From the NCBI RefSeq assembly GCF_038396675.1, contig NC_088921.1, forward strand, positions 20,779,001 through 20,843,000: a DNA stretch of 64,000 nucleotides, written 5' to 3'. The notes under the pieces are model-generated. The model saw only the letters and a program-made list of their open reading frames with translations. It ran no database searches and was not told where the DNA came from. A program made the position numbers and the translations under genes. Shown here one piece after another: positions 32,256-44,608 of this stretch (positions are counted from its first letter, which is position 1; every line of letters begins with the position of its first letter). Source of the DNA: Hydra vulgaris (taxonomy: Eukaryota; Cnidaria; Hydrozoa; Anthoathecata; Hydridae).

Positions 32256-32835
32256 AAAATTTATTGCTAACTTATTAATGAAAAAATTAGCTATATCTTA
32301 ATTTCTGGTTGTAAAAAGTCATTTTCAAAGTCATTTTGAAGGCAATAATAGATGTATATAAATATAAATTCTAAATTTTATGTACCTGGGGTAGGCCTCC
32401 CCCCCGCCCTCTAAAAAAAAACCGAAAATTTTCCTAATTTTGTAAAAAAATATTTTTAAAGTTATTTTGAGAGCAATGATAAATTTTTAGGTATTTATAA
32501 ATATTTAGTGGGGTAGGCTTCCCCCTCACCTGCCCTACCACGAAAAAAATATATATATTTTGCTAATTTTGTTATACCAATAAAATAAGGATTGCTTTCT
32601 TAAAATTTTTCCATCAAGCTTTTGGATGCCAGCTAGGTTGGGGGTCGCAATTAGGCATATTACCAAATCTTTACAAAAATGTTTTAATGAAAATATATAA
32701 AGACAAGTTACCAAGAGATTTTTATTTGTGTGGCCAAATTGTGCTAATTACACATACAATTATATTGTAACTATATTTAAAAAAATTATATACAAGTATA
32801 AAAATAATGACGCAATAGAAACTTTTTCTAAAAAT

Positions 32836-35530
32836 CTTGATTATTTTGTTCAATAATTTTTGCCAACTCAATTTCTGAAATTTTGTATACACGACCATTT
32901 GTTGTAGATGGCGGATCAATGGTACATAAAATATGATTTGATGGGACCCAACACATATCTTATCATGCAGGCCAAGAAAAACTTGGACTGGGACCATGTG
33001 GGTGCATAAATTGAATTTTATAATCTCCTTCTCCTTCATCTTTTTTGTTTATAATTCCAATCCACCAAAAGCTGTCATACATGCAAGCTACATAGTCCAT
33101 ATGATTATAAATAACTTGCTGCACAACCAGCTCATTTGGTATCTGCACAAGCTTAAATGTCTGAACATCAGTTTGTTGACTCATCCTTTTAAAAGAAATT
33201 GTATATTTATCAATTGGTATAAAATGGTGAAAGGATCTTGTTCCCAGCAAGGTTCTTCCTATAGTAAACCTTGGTTGCAATGATGATCGTACTTCATTTA
33301 TTTCTATTTTATAAACTAAAATAAATTGAATGTTTTTTATATTGGTTACACAAAATTCAAACATCTTATCTACCTCCAAAATCTGTCCAGTCAATGTTCT
33401 TTTTAAACTAGCTGGTGCAGTTAATCGTCTTACTGTGCCGCCAATGCCATCACAAGCAGACTTACCATGGCTAGTAGCAAAAAAAACCCATTCAGCATCA
33501 ATATCAAAGTCTTCTTTGTGATGACAAAGATTAGTAAAGTTTTTATATTGTGCTGCACATCCATCAGTGAAGTATTTAATATTACTAATCTGTAGAATGT
33601 TTGCCTTAATGTAATTGGTAATGAGCTGTTGTATTTTATATACAAAGTATACATCATGCTCAGCGTCATCAGAAAGGATGCAAAATGACTTTAATAGTAG
33701 TTTATCATTTGATTTATAGTAAATAATAATAGGGTGAAGTGTACATTTTGGTTTATTCCAATGGTAACTTTGCACCTCATCCTGAACAATAAATTGGAAG
33801 TTCTCTGCAAAGTCACCCAACACTATACACTCATTTTGATTTAATAACTCTTTACAGCCTTTGAGGTACTTGGCTTGACTTTTAGCTATAAGTGAATGAG
33901 ATGTTAATTTATCTATTTTATTGCAATAAGGTCGATAACATCTTCAATATTAATTTTTTGATTGATCAGCGTAGTTCTATCTGTATGCTGCCATTGGTTA
34001 ATTGTTATTTCTTTATCGCTGTTGTCAAACTTTGCTGTTAAGAATTCTTTTAAAGCAGCAATACCAGGGCATAACGGACATCGATGTAACATGCACTCTA
34101 CATTATCCCTATTGCAAACAATCATCTCCATCAAATCTCTATAGTCTTTGTCAATTTTAAGAGCATCAGTTAACAACTTAACATTCTGATGATAGGTACA
34201 GACACAAACACAGTGGGTGCCAGACGAGTTTGTGGTTATACACCATCTAGGGCGAAGGCTGCAAAACTTAGAAAATCCGGCGTTTAAGTTAGAATGTTGG
34301 AATTTAAATGCTACATATAGTTCCTTTAAATTAATCAATATTAGTCTTTTTTGCATGTGTTGCCTGTACCCTATACTCACAAAATCTTTTTTTCCAGGCA
34401 GCATTCGTGTGTACTCGTCACTTTGATAAAAGCTATTAACAAGATCAATGGTTGCGTGGAAAAGCGACTTTCCTTTTTTTGATGATGGTTTATGCAAAAT
34501 TCCATGTTTTTTTTAGCTTTTCTAGCTTCTCGTACTAGGTAATTAGATACGTACTAGGTAATTAGATACTAGGTAAAAATTCTGCAGACTTTGCGAGTGA
34601 CCATGATTCTGGAGTTTGTGGTAATATCTGAATTTTTGCGGAGTATGATGTCATATTTTTTATCTTATCTTTCAATTCATTTAAAAGTGAGTATAGATCG
34701 TCAATTTGGTTATCAATTGAAGAACTTAATGGTGTACAAGATGGTGTCAATGTAATCATTGGATCAATATCATAAACTTTTTTTATTTTGTTTGCTGTTG
34801 CTCCAGTTATTTGATCAAATTTTCTTTTGGCAGCTGGTAATCGTTGGTGTTTTGGAATTGATTTAAGCTTAATAGGTGACACACCTATAGATCCAAGACT
34901 TTCATTGAGAGATGAACGTTGTTCTTGTTCAGGCTCAATCCTACTATAGCATTGATCAATTGATTTTAATTCTTTATTTATACAATGTACCCTTTTGTAA
35001 CAAGTACTGCATAATTTCCACCCAGGTACAGCAGCAATGTCTTGTGTTTTTAGAGTTATTGCCATTGATAGCGATATCTTCACATTTCCTATGAAAAAAA
35101 GGAAACAATCATTTCTAAAAACTAATATCAACTCACCATCATTGTAAAGAACAAATGAGTGTAATTGTTACTTTATAAATGTACCTAATTTTTTTTAAAT
35201 TCATTTAATTACTATTTTAATCAAAATAATAAACTGTTTCATCAAAATAGTATAAAAATTACCTTTCACATTTTTCTTTCGATTTCCATGTTTTTTATAT
35301 AGATTACAGCATTTCTGAAATTTTCTTTCAAATGCAATTCCAAAGTATTCTCTATGATAATAGCAAACTGTTGTTAACAATTTTTCACAATCAAATAAAC
35401 CAGCTCTCCATAATAACTCTTGTTTTTCAACACTTGAAAACGCTGATAGATCTAAAAGGCCTTGTCTTCTTGTTAAACCTTGCTTGTGGCAATCAACATT
35501 ACATTCTAATCCTATGGAACACTTTTCCAT
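32836..35530 (-). pseudogene. DDE-type transposase gene, multi-exon
   Basis: Exon 1 (35,530-~35,263): MEKCSIGLECNVDCHKQGLT...FQKCCNLYKKHG, Cys/His-rich. A GT-AG intron (~35,262-35,091) is phase-compatible with exon 2 (NVKISLSMAITLKTQ...GWKLCSTCYKRVH). Exons 2 and 3 (34,497-33,913, PRWCITTNSSGTHCVCVCTYH) are separated by non-coding bases. The catalytic-looking part follows from 33,823: ILQISNIKYFTDGCAAQYKN, HHKEDFDIDAEWVFFATSHG, KSACDGIGGTVRR. The C-terminal end HPHGPSPSFSW runs on in the same frame to ~32,836 past two stops. One base shift separates 33,913 and 33,823. The same protein type occurs as uncharacterised repeats in cnidarians and insects (from memory). The superfamily name is open. 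Confidence 0.65.
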
Positions 35531-36215
35531 AATTTAAACTTTTTAATCTATTCATCTATAAAAATCTGATTTTGAAAAATTTTACTAAATAAATTTTTTT
35601 AGAAATACCATTCACATTATTTAGTTTATGGAAAACTATTTATACAAATTATTTGTTAGGATGTGTCAATGACTTCCTTATACTATGACTTATTTATACA
35701 AATTATTTATACAAATATTCCTTATTCCTATGACTTATTTATACAAATTATTTGTTAGGATGTGTCTAAGTTATATGACTTCCTTATATATATATGATGA
35801 AAAGGTAATTAAATTTTATTTTATTTACCAATCATTTAGTATAATTTATAACATTCATTAATTAGTTAAGTAAATATAAAATTGCTGCAAAGTAATAGGA
35901 AACTAATATTTACAACACGGAATTTTTGTTAAACCTTGCTTGTTGCAGTCAACATTACATTCTAATCCAATAGAACACTTTTCCATCATTTAAAGTTTTT
36001 AATCTATTTGAAAAATCTGATTTTTATATATTTTACTAAATAAATTTATTTAGAAATACCATGAACATTATTTGGTTTATAGAAAACTCTTATTACAAAT
36101 TATTTGTTAGGATGTGTCATATTATATGACTTCCTTATATATATATGATTAAAAGGTAATTAAATTTTATTTTATTTACCAATCATATAGTATCATTCAT
36201 AACATTCTTTAATTA
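35473..36215. repeat. Tandem duplication over the transposase 5' end
   Basis: 35,473-35,835 and 35,928-36,215 repeat with moderate divergence. Both include the reverse of MEKCSIGLECNVDC and an upstream AT-rich promoter block with TATATATATGA and AGGATGTGTC units. The promoter-distal copy holds a truncated first exon. Confidence 0.75.
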
Positions 36216-36551
36216 GTTAAGCAAATATAAAATTCCTGCAAAGTAACAGTAAACTAATATTTACAGAATGAAGTCTAAACAGAAGCAATAAAATAAAAAT
36301 GGGGGAGGAGGAAGGGAAGCCTCCCTCAGGTACCAAATATTTATAAATACGTATACATTTATCATTGCCCTCAAAATGAATTAAAAAAAACTTTTTACAA
36401 AATTAGAAAAATTTTCGTTTTTATGAGAGGGCTGGGGGTCCTACCCCAGGTACGAGAAATTTTGAATTTATATTTATATACATCTATTATTGCCTTCAAA
36501 ATGACTTTGAAAAAGACTAATTTTTTTATAATTAAGATAGCAATAAATTTT

Positions 36552-36566
36552 ATGCTGACTCAGCAT
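36552..36566. promoter_or_regulatory. MARE-type bZIP palindrome in right TIR, inner
   Basis: ATGCTGACTCAGCAT, pairing with 32,241-32,255. Confidence 0.5.
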
Positions 36567-36901
36567 TTATATAAGCTTTAGTTAAAAGGCTGAATTTAGA
36601 AAAGTCAAAAAATGCAATAATATATTTTTAATTAATAGTGAAGTTTGATACCTGTATTGTAAGTTATAGTAATGCCTAAAAAAAAATTGTCAAGGTGACA
36701 TCACAAATTTGACCGTCAAAATACCCCAAAATAAATGCCATTATTATTCAATTTACATGTACTTAACGTGGTCTAAAAATTTTTTTAATTTAATATTTGT
36801 ATCCGCCATATGGAAGATTGTCTATGTACCAAATTTCAGAATGATACCTTATTTCGTCCATTAATTATTGCTATTTAATGACAAAAATACATTTACAAAA
36901 A

Positions 36902-36916
36902 ATGCTGAGTCAGCAT
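36902..36916. promoter_or_regulatory. MARE-type bZIP palindrome in right TIR, outer
   Basis: ATGCTGAGTCAGCAT, pairing with 31,898-31,912. Confidence 0.5.
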
Positions 36917-37077
36917 AAATAAGAAAATTGAAACCTAAATATCTCAAGAACCGTAAGGGGTTAGAGGTTCCAAATTTCAATTATTCTTAATTTTCATAAA
37001 CCATATAACATATAAAAAAATTAGCAAAATCCCAAACATAGGGTGACATTTTTTGATTTTTTTGGATGATTTGACCC

Positions 37078-37532
37078 ATACCTAAGACAAAACAACATTT
37101 GAGGTTTTCATAAAACCTTTTCATTTAATAATGTTCTTAGTAAAGATAGCAATACAGAATTACGATTTAATTTCTAAAATATGGCTTAATGATCTCGACA
37201 CCGTTCAAATTTTCGCTTTTTCGTTCATCGTTTTTTCGTTCTAGGTCATGCAAAAACTTAAAAAATAACAAATAAACAATTATAATTATAATAATGGCTA
37301 CAATAATCAACAAAAAACAAAAAACACAAAATAAAATATAAATAAAACCGTTGCAAGGTTAAAATGTCACATCCAAGAGTTACTTTATTAACACTTGATA
37401 ATCAAACAAAAGTACACAAATAAAATACGAACAAAAATATTAAAATAACATAATTAGATAAAAATATAAAACAATATAACAAAAACAAAAAATTTAAAAT
37501 ACACTTTGCTATCTTGGGCTTTGGACTAGTTG
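37078..37532 (+). mobile_element. LINE 3' stub I' (mirror of I)
   Basis: The same F/J-type ORF2 end and 3' UTR, running from the transposon terminus to U2 on the plus strand. Confidence 0.75.
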
Positions 37533-37674
37533 GTATCTTTTCTTATTAGTTTATTATCTGGTACGCCGGCACAGTCCGGCTCATATATGAATCTGATTTT
37601 TGGCATTTGGTCATGGGATCATAGGTTTACCTTGCCCTGACCACGGGTTGCCTCGGCTTTGCACTACTGCTGAG
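37533..37674 (+). pseudogene. U2: U2 snRNA 3' part (mirror)
   Basis: GGTATCTTTTCTTATTAG to GCGCGGCCCAG with intact Sm site. Identical to 31,140-31,281 by inspection. Confidence 0.85.
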
Positions 37675-37850
37675 CGCGGCCCAGATTGAAAATAAGAAAA
37701 ATTGTCTTGACTTTTAGTGTGTCCAACATCGCCAATGGTCTCAGCTGCTGCTGATGATGACGACAACGAAAATGATTAGACGTACTGATTCAAACCACAA
37801 GAATATTGTTGAAGACGGCGTCAGTCCGACTATGTCTGCAGTGTTTAGTT
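37675..37850 (+). promoter_or_regulatory. U2 spacer and promoter (mirror)
   Basis: Mirror of 30,964-31,139, with the short CTGCTGCTGATGATGACG tract and complete proximal blocks. Confidence 0.6.
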
Positions 37851-37878
37851 ATCGCTTCTCGACCTAATCTCTAGGATC
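37851..37878 (+). pseudogene. U2: U2 snRNA 5' part, interrupted by H'
   Basis: ATCGCTTCTCGACCTAATCT then CTAGGATC. The LINE starts at 37,879. Confidence 0.8.
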
Positions 37879-38113
37879 ATATGGTTTTAGCCTGAGACAA
37901 CGGTGCTTTAACTTAAATACCTACGTGTATTTAATCAGCTTCTACTTGCCTTTTTATAGGATCAGTATAATTTAGTATAGCTTAGTATTGTTTCATCCTA
38001 CCCTTACCACGGGTTGCTAATTTAAGCAAATATAGAGACTCTATCTTAGTCTAATTGACTGAGATTATAAATTTTAGAATAATAAGGGTTTCTTTCTAAA
38101 ACCTTTATAAGTC

Positions 38114-39091
38114 ATGGATTGCGAGGAACTTATCTTTACACACCATGATATAACAACCATAATACAGAATGTGTGCGTTGATAGCTGCGATGATGAACAA
38201 TCTGTAGCTCCGCAACTATCATACGCCTAAATAAAAAAAAATCAACAACATTTAAATCCTAAACTAAGACATCTTCATAAAACTCTTCTTTGTCCAGTAG
38301 CAACAAACGTCACCATAAATGATGTGTTATTTGCCCTGGAAGATAAAAACTTAGATGAGGGTCTCGCGGGAGCGCAAATAATTCGAGGAAACACAATCCT
38401 CGAACTAACTTATAAGGACAACAAAACAAAAAATTATATTCTTGTAAAAAGATTAAATATAAAGGGGTGTCACCATCGCTTTACCAATTCAACATCTACA
38501 AGACAAATAAGCAAGAGTGTTGCTGTCTCTATCCTAGGCCTACCACTCGAATTTGAAAACATACAAGTTGAAACAGACTTAGAAATGATGGGTCACGGCA
38601 AACATGTCTACAACAGACCTGTTAATAAAAAAACTCCAGAAAATCAAACTAAATATTATTCTGGTATACTTGTCGCTAAGATGGAAAATATTAAAATTCC
38701 CATACCTAAAAACATCATAATCCAAGGTTGTAAAGTCAAAGCCATTTATACAGGGCAAGAAAACTTTCTTCCAAAGAAAAACAATAACAAACCTGAAAGG
38801 AAAAAGGACCAAAGTGAAAATGCCAAATTAATCGATTCAAAAAACACAACCTCTCTATCCCCAATTATTGCATTAACAGAAAACCACAACCAAACATTAG
38901 TAAATGAAACAACAAACTCAGAGTTACCTATTTCAGCAACTGAAAAGAAATGTGAAGTTTTAAATTTAAAAACAGACACTAAACATTTCCAATATATAAG
39001 CGAAACAAGTACTAGCGAATGTAGTATAAAAGATCAACAAAACAATGAAATGGATGAAGAAGGACCGTTTATAGAAGCAAATGGAAAATAA
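38114..39091 (+). pseudogene. ORF1 of element H'
   Basis: Identical in translation to ORF1 of H, including the single early stop. 255 codons are open from about 38,324. Confidence 0.7.
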
Positions 39092-39164
39092 AGGAAAACG
39101 TCATCCGAAACCCAAAAGTTATCAGACTATAAAAGATCAAATATAGTGGGACATATTTTTACTG

Positions 39165-39202
39165 ATGGGCAACGCCCATATTCGACCTAAAGAGTCGAAT
39201 AT
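39165..39202. repeat. Inter-ORF hairpins of H' (mirror)
   Basis: ATGGGC/GCCCAT and ATATTCGAC/GTCGAATAT, as at 29,612-29,649. Confidence 0.75.
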
Positions 39203-39313
39203 ATATACATCCTTACCTAAATAAATATCAAAACAAAAATATAAAATCCTAAATGCAAAATAAAAATAGAAAAATCTAGAAAAACACAAAAACAAAACAA
39301 AAAAGAAATTATA

Positions 39314-42300
39314 ATGGCTGTACGATTACTTACCATAAATGTCAATGGACTAAACACTGACAGCAAAAGACACAATATAATGAATCTTTTTATAAATGTG
39401 GAAAAAATGGCAGAATTATTGCTGCTAACTTAAACCTGAAAAGTAAAAATATAGGAGTAATAAATGTTTATGGATCAAATGACCCACAACAAAAAGAACA
39501 TTTCTTTGAAAAACAAGAAAAACACATCAACAAATCAGAATTTCTATTCCTAGCTGGTGATTTCAACATGGTTGAAAACCCAAATTTAAATCGAGAAGGC
39601 GGTGACGCCTATAATAAAAATAACACGTTAGGGAAATATAACTTAAAAAAACTCACTGACAAATACGAAATACATGATGTTTTCCGTGAAACATACCCTT
39701 ATGCTAGAGCGTTCACGTTTGAGAAAAGTGATAAAACATATAGAAGCAGAATAGACAGGATATATACTTTAGGAAATAAAGAAATCCAATTAGAATCTAA
39801 AATATATGACAACAAACTCAGTGACCATAAAATTTTCTTTTGTCAATGCACTACCAAAAACATTAGAAACGAGGGCCAGGTTACTGGCACCTAAATACGA
39901 ACCTTTTAAGTGATAGAGTTTCTAAGGAAAATTTAATAAAATATGTTACTAAACTTAAGAAGAAAAAAAACGAATATGAGGACTTAAGTCAATGGTGGGA
40001 TATTGTAAAATGTAAAATTAGAATAAAAGCTATAAAATGCTCTGCTAAATAAAAATCAAAAAACAAAAAAAAAATTCATAAACTACAATATAAAATTGCC
40101 AACGAAAATTCCGAAAAAATAAAATACCTACAAAACGAAATAAAAAATTAGCAAATGCTGGTGGAATCTTCATAAAAACGAAACAGATTTTAATTAAAGA
40201 TGGAGAAATACCATCAAAATCTTTACTTTTTATAGAACAAAATAATCAGAAGAAGAAAGCCATAAAGGAAATAAAAGACGGAGACACATTACATACCAAC
40301 CAGATAAATATCCTTAATACAATTAGATCCTTTTACAAAGAGCTGTATAGTGCATCAACCCTTTGCAGTGAAACTCAAAAAATATTCCTAGAAAATATAA
40401 CCCAAACACTCACCGACGAGCAAAACAACGCTCTAAACCAAAAGTTTACAAGCAATGAACTTTGCCGAGCTGCAAAGACACTTAAAAAAGGTAAGACTCC
40501 GGGATTAGATGGTATACCAGCGGAGCTATACCAGGAATGTTGGAACATTATGGAGATGAACGGAAACGTTTTAAGCTGGTCACAGCGAATAACACTCATA
40601 AGCCTAATCTTTAAAGAAGCAGACCCATCAGAGCTAAAAAACTGGAGACAAATCTAGCTTCTTTGTGCGGACTACAATATAATAACTAAGGCTCTGTCAC
40701 TTCGATTAGCCATATTTTGAACATTATTCTTGGAACATCACAAACATGTACAATTCCCGGAAGAAATATTTTCTCAAATTTACACCTTGTTAAAGATTTA
40801 ATTCATTACACAAATGAGAAAAACATCAAAAGCTTTTTACTAACGATCGACCAGGAAAAAGCTTTTGATAAGATTGATAGGAACTTCCTCTTTAAAATAA
40901 TGACAAAATTTAACCTCGGCAAAAACTTCGTAAACGCTATAATGCACACACTTGAACAAAACCAATCAATAATTTTAAATATTGGATTCATGAGCGAGCC
41001 TTTTCAGGTCTGTAGAGGAGTTCGACAAGGCAACCCAATCTCTTTTATGCTATACTGCATATTAGTCGAAACCCTCGGTCTAGCCATACAAACAAACACA
41101 AAAATAGATGGATTACCAATTCCAGGAAAAAAAACTAACCTAAAACTTATGCAATATGCAGACATATCTTCATAAAAAATCTTTAGTAGAAGTCTTCAAA
41201 ACCCATCAACATTCCAAAATGACCTCCGGATCTAATATTAACTGACTCAAAACCAAGGCACTAGCACTTGGAGGTTTTAATTATATCGAATTCGAAAATA
41301 CGACTAAAGCCTTTACCCAAGAAAGTTATAACATTAAATGGTCAAACTTTAGTGGAATAAAAATCTAAGGCATTCTCTTCCATACTGATCTCGCATATAC
41401 ATCAAGTATAAACTGGAAGAACGCAAGACAACACTTTACCAAGAAAACCAAAACCTTTAAATATAGAAACGTCTTCATAATATGCAAAGCCATTTTTGCC
41501 AACACTCTAGCCCTATCCAAAACACGGTTTGTAGGAGACATATTTTCAATATCGGAAGAAAACAAAACAAATATCTTAAAAGAAACATCTAAATACCAAT
41601 GGCAGAGTGAGTAGGCCGAACCAATAAAACGAGACATTTTAAATTTGCCAATACATCAAGGAGGTTTGGGAATCCTAGACCGAAATATTCTCTAAGTGTA
41701 TCTCTAAGGGCGAAGCAAATGCTTCAAATTAAAGAATACAAACAACCACATTATTCCATCTACCTGAAAAAATATTTACTAGCCACATCATTACTAAAAG
41801 TAGGAAATCATACCACCAATGGAAATTTCAAACCATAAATAACTTCCCTAAAACTCATAACCCACCTCCCTTTTACTATCAAGGCATAATAGATGTTATA
41901 AAAGTAAATAAAGATATTTTCTCGCTAAAAACAAAAAACTCAAAAAACATATATAACATACCTTCAAAATTCGAAAACAACAAAAGCAAAAATAAACTTC
42001 AAACGTTTTGGCAATCATTGTTCCAAAAACCACTAAAGTGGAATAAAATATGGGAAAGAAGTTTCAACTCTTACGCACAGGGACTAAGCATGAATACGTG
42101 GTGGCGTCTAATTCACAACAGCCTCCCAACGCTTAAAAAAGTAATGTTATGGAAAAAAAACCGTTGTCGAGGAATTGCATTACGTAAAACGTGTAGTCAA
42201 CTCGAATCCACGCTACACCCTCTCGTATTCAGCAAAAGTGCCAGATCAGTCTGGAAACAAACAGAACCCATATATGATAGATTTCGACTTTATAAACCTT

Positions 42301-42671
42301 TTAATATTATTCGAACGAATTTTATGACAAATCTTGAAGATCTCCCAAACACAGATAAAAAAGCTAAAACAATAACAACAATTACACATATAACACTAAG
42401 TGAAATATGGCGAGCAAAACACGCCAAAATTAAAGAAAGAAAAGATATAAAAGCAAATAAAAAAGTAGAATCTATTAAACAAGAAATACGATATGTATGG
42501 AACGCTAAATACCAAAAAGCGACTAGAGACAACACCCTCGAAAATTTTCACTCGCATTTCTCATTATATGATGCAATATGCCGATTTTTATACAAAACTA
42601 CCTTTACCACTTTTAAACTATTTTTTTTAATAAAAAAAAAAAAAAAAAAGTATCAGTTCTTATCACTTTAG
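39314..42671 (+). pseudogene. ORF2 of element H'
   Basis: Starts MAVRLLTINVNGL at 39,314 and has the same endonuclease gap, RT blocks and open 217-codon C-terminus (42,018-42,671) as H. The last codons read through the A tail into U2 and end at its TAG. Confidence 0.8.
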
Positions 42672-42801
42672 AATCTGGTACGCCACCACAGTCCGGCTCA
42701 TATATTAATCTGATTTTTGGCATTAGGTCATCGGATCATAGGTTTACCTTGCCATGACCACGAGTTGCTTCGGCTTTGCACTACTGCTAAGCGCGGCCCA
42801 G
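42650..42801 (+). pseudogene. U2: U2 snRNA 3' part (mirror)
   Basis: Mirror of 26,013-26,164, with the GCCACC change in stem-loop IIa. Confidence 0.8.
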
Positions 42802-42980
42802 ATTGAAAATAAGAAAAATTCTTAACTTTTAGAGTGTCCAACATCGCCAATAGGCTCAGCTGCTGATGATGATGATGCTGCTGATGATAACGACGACGAA
42901 AATGGTTAGACGAACTAATTCAAACCACAAGTACATTGTTAAAGACGGCGTCAGTCCGACTATGTCTGCATTGTTAACCT
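42802..42980 (+). promoter_or_regulatory. U2 spacer and promoter (mirror)
   Basis: Mirror of 25,834-26,012. The (GATGATGATGATG) tract and the diverged end GCATTGTTAACCT match. Confidence 0.6.
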
Positions 42981-43011
42981 ATCGTTTTTCGTCTTAATGG
43001 CTAAGATCAAG
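42981..43011 (+). pseudogene. U2: U2 snRNA 5' part, interrupted by G'
   Basis: ATCGTTTTTCGTCTTAATGG then CTAAGATCAAG, followed by AGTCTTAG of the LINE. Confidence 0.8.
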
Positions 43012-43093
43012 AGTCTTAGTTACTAGCCAAGGCAGTGGTTTTTTAAAGATTTAGAGGTTTGTTATTAAGTCTTGGAGAGTTTTTAATTTTAGA

Positions 43094-44431
43094 ATGCTCT
43101 GCATTATGAAATCGCAGTCGAACTCAAGAAGATATTCTTTTGAAACGATGAAGACCGCGAAAGTCCTGCTTGAACGCATGGAACAAGTACGAGACCATCT
43201 AACTTTAGACGACCTGGAGCATCGAATTGAGATGTCCTACAGTGAAGACGAACTTAGCGATTGTAATATGGCTGAGTTTAAAGATCTTTATTCCACGCGG
43301 ATCGTATTGGAATGCCTGAACTCTACTTTGCCGAATTCTGCAGTCCCGACTGAGATGGAAACTTCAATCGAGAAACGTACTCAAAACAACATCGCTGTGC
43401 CGACCGTCGAAGACCATCAAAAGATTAACTTCGCGAAAAGAAACTACGACCAAGCCGAAGCGTCATACCCAAAAGATGAAATTAAAGCACAGCTTCCAAA
43501 AACTCTGCTGTCGAAATTACAATGCAAATTCACTATCAAGGATATTCTACTCGCACTCGAAACCGAAAGGCCTATTAACGATCTTGAGGGTGTACAACTT
43601 ATTTACCGCTCGTCAGTAGTAGAAATTGTCATGAAAACTCAAACATCGTAAAACCGCCTACTTGAAAAGGGCCTGAACATTAGGAATTATTATCAACGAT
43701 TTCTGCCCTCAACCAACAACCGTACTTTTCGCCGACGAACGCACGTCTCAATATTCGGCTTACCGCTCAAAGCGAGATTACTTGATGTTGGTTCAATACC
43801 TTCGGGAATGGGATACGGTAAACACGGTACCACAAAAGTCATCATAAATGCTTCACCAAATGGTTACCCTTATTATTCAGGTGTGTTAGTAGCGATTTTG
43901 GAAGATCTCCAGACACCGATTCCGGAAATCCTGTACATCAGAGGGCATCAAGTCCGAACAATGTACACCAGGGATCCCGTGTCGTCTGCGAGCGATTGTG
44001 TACAATCTTTCGAACAACATCCCGTTAAACCGTCTTCGAGTATCTGTCAAGATTCAAAAACAGCTGCAGAAAGAAACGAAGAAGTCAACCACCCTGAAGA
44101 AGCAGGTGTGGATTTGACTGTTGATCCGGAGGATCAACAGTCAAATCCACACCTGCGTTGAGTCCGTTCTGGATAACCAAAAGTTATCCAGAATGGACTC
44201 AACCCCAGCATGCTGGGGCAACTTATGGTTATCCTAAAGGGACCCTACGATAAAACAAAAGATGAAATTTTAAACGAGCAAGATCCTGCTATACGACGCT
44301 GCGTTAAAGACTATTATAATCGAAACAGTAAAGGCAACAAAAACTATTTAACGACGATAGTAAACAATCAGTAGAGGAAATATTGTGATGAAGTTGGAAT
44401 ATCGCGGTCAACCAAGTATGTAAGAGAATAA
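43094..44431 (+). pseudogene. ORF1 of element G'
   Basis: 446-codon frame with the same three in-frame stops as G. Both folds, the hairpin-bearing linker and the MLGQL C-terminal domain are shared. Confidence 0.7.
44102..44218. repeat. Three contiguous hairpins in ORF1 of G' (mirror)
   Basis: 25/5/25, 20/5/20 and the 16 bp palindrome in reversed order, unchanged from the left arm. Confidence 0.95.
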
Positions 44432-44608
44432 TTTTTATTTTATTCCATTTATTACGATATATTTTTTTAAATTTTGTTTTTTACAAATGCGCGACTGAGA
44501 AAACTGTTAAATCTTTTATTTTAAATTCCTATTTTTGAAAATTTTAAATTTTTTGTGAATTAGAACAAAGTTTTTAATTATCTGTTATAGTTTTCTCAGT
44601 CATAAAAA

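Larger units (their letters stand above)
31737..32530. repeat. Left terminal inverted repeat of the central transposon
   Basis: Pairs with 36,285-37,077. Identity is essentially complete to ~32,220 and then drops (many indels to ~32,530), so the repeat has a homogenised outer and a diverged inner zone. It carries two 15 bp palindromes (31,898-31,912 and 32,241-32,255). Confidence 0.85.
31737..37077 (-). mobile_element. DNA transposon at the palindrome centre
   Basis: 5.34 kb, starting GGGTCAAATCATCC and ending with its exact complement. Terminal inverted repeats are ~0.8 kb; the outer ~485 bp are identical. The interior carries one spliced transposase gene (35,530-32,836) and nothing else. 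AT flanks both ends (31,735-31,736 and 37,078-37,079). The flanks themselves are mirror images, so the original target duplication cannot be read. It is inactive because of frame damage in the transposase. Superfamily uncertain. Confidence 0.85.
36285..37077. repeat. Right terminal inverted repeat of the central transposon
   Basis: Counterpart of 31,737-32,530. MARE-type palindromes lie at 36,552-36,566 and 36,902-36,916. Confidence 0.85.
37879..42649 (+). mobile_element. Keno-like LINE, element H' (mirror of H)
   Basis: Same gene order, breaks and length as H. All listed peptides are identical between H and H', so the duplication is far younger than the decay it carries. Confidence 0.85.

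Noticed and set aside
31737-37077. snRNA-targeting Dada-type DNA transposon
   Set aside because: It sits in LINE ORF2, not in an snRNA gene, and its protein motifs give no reason for that assignment.
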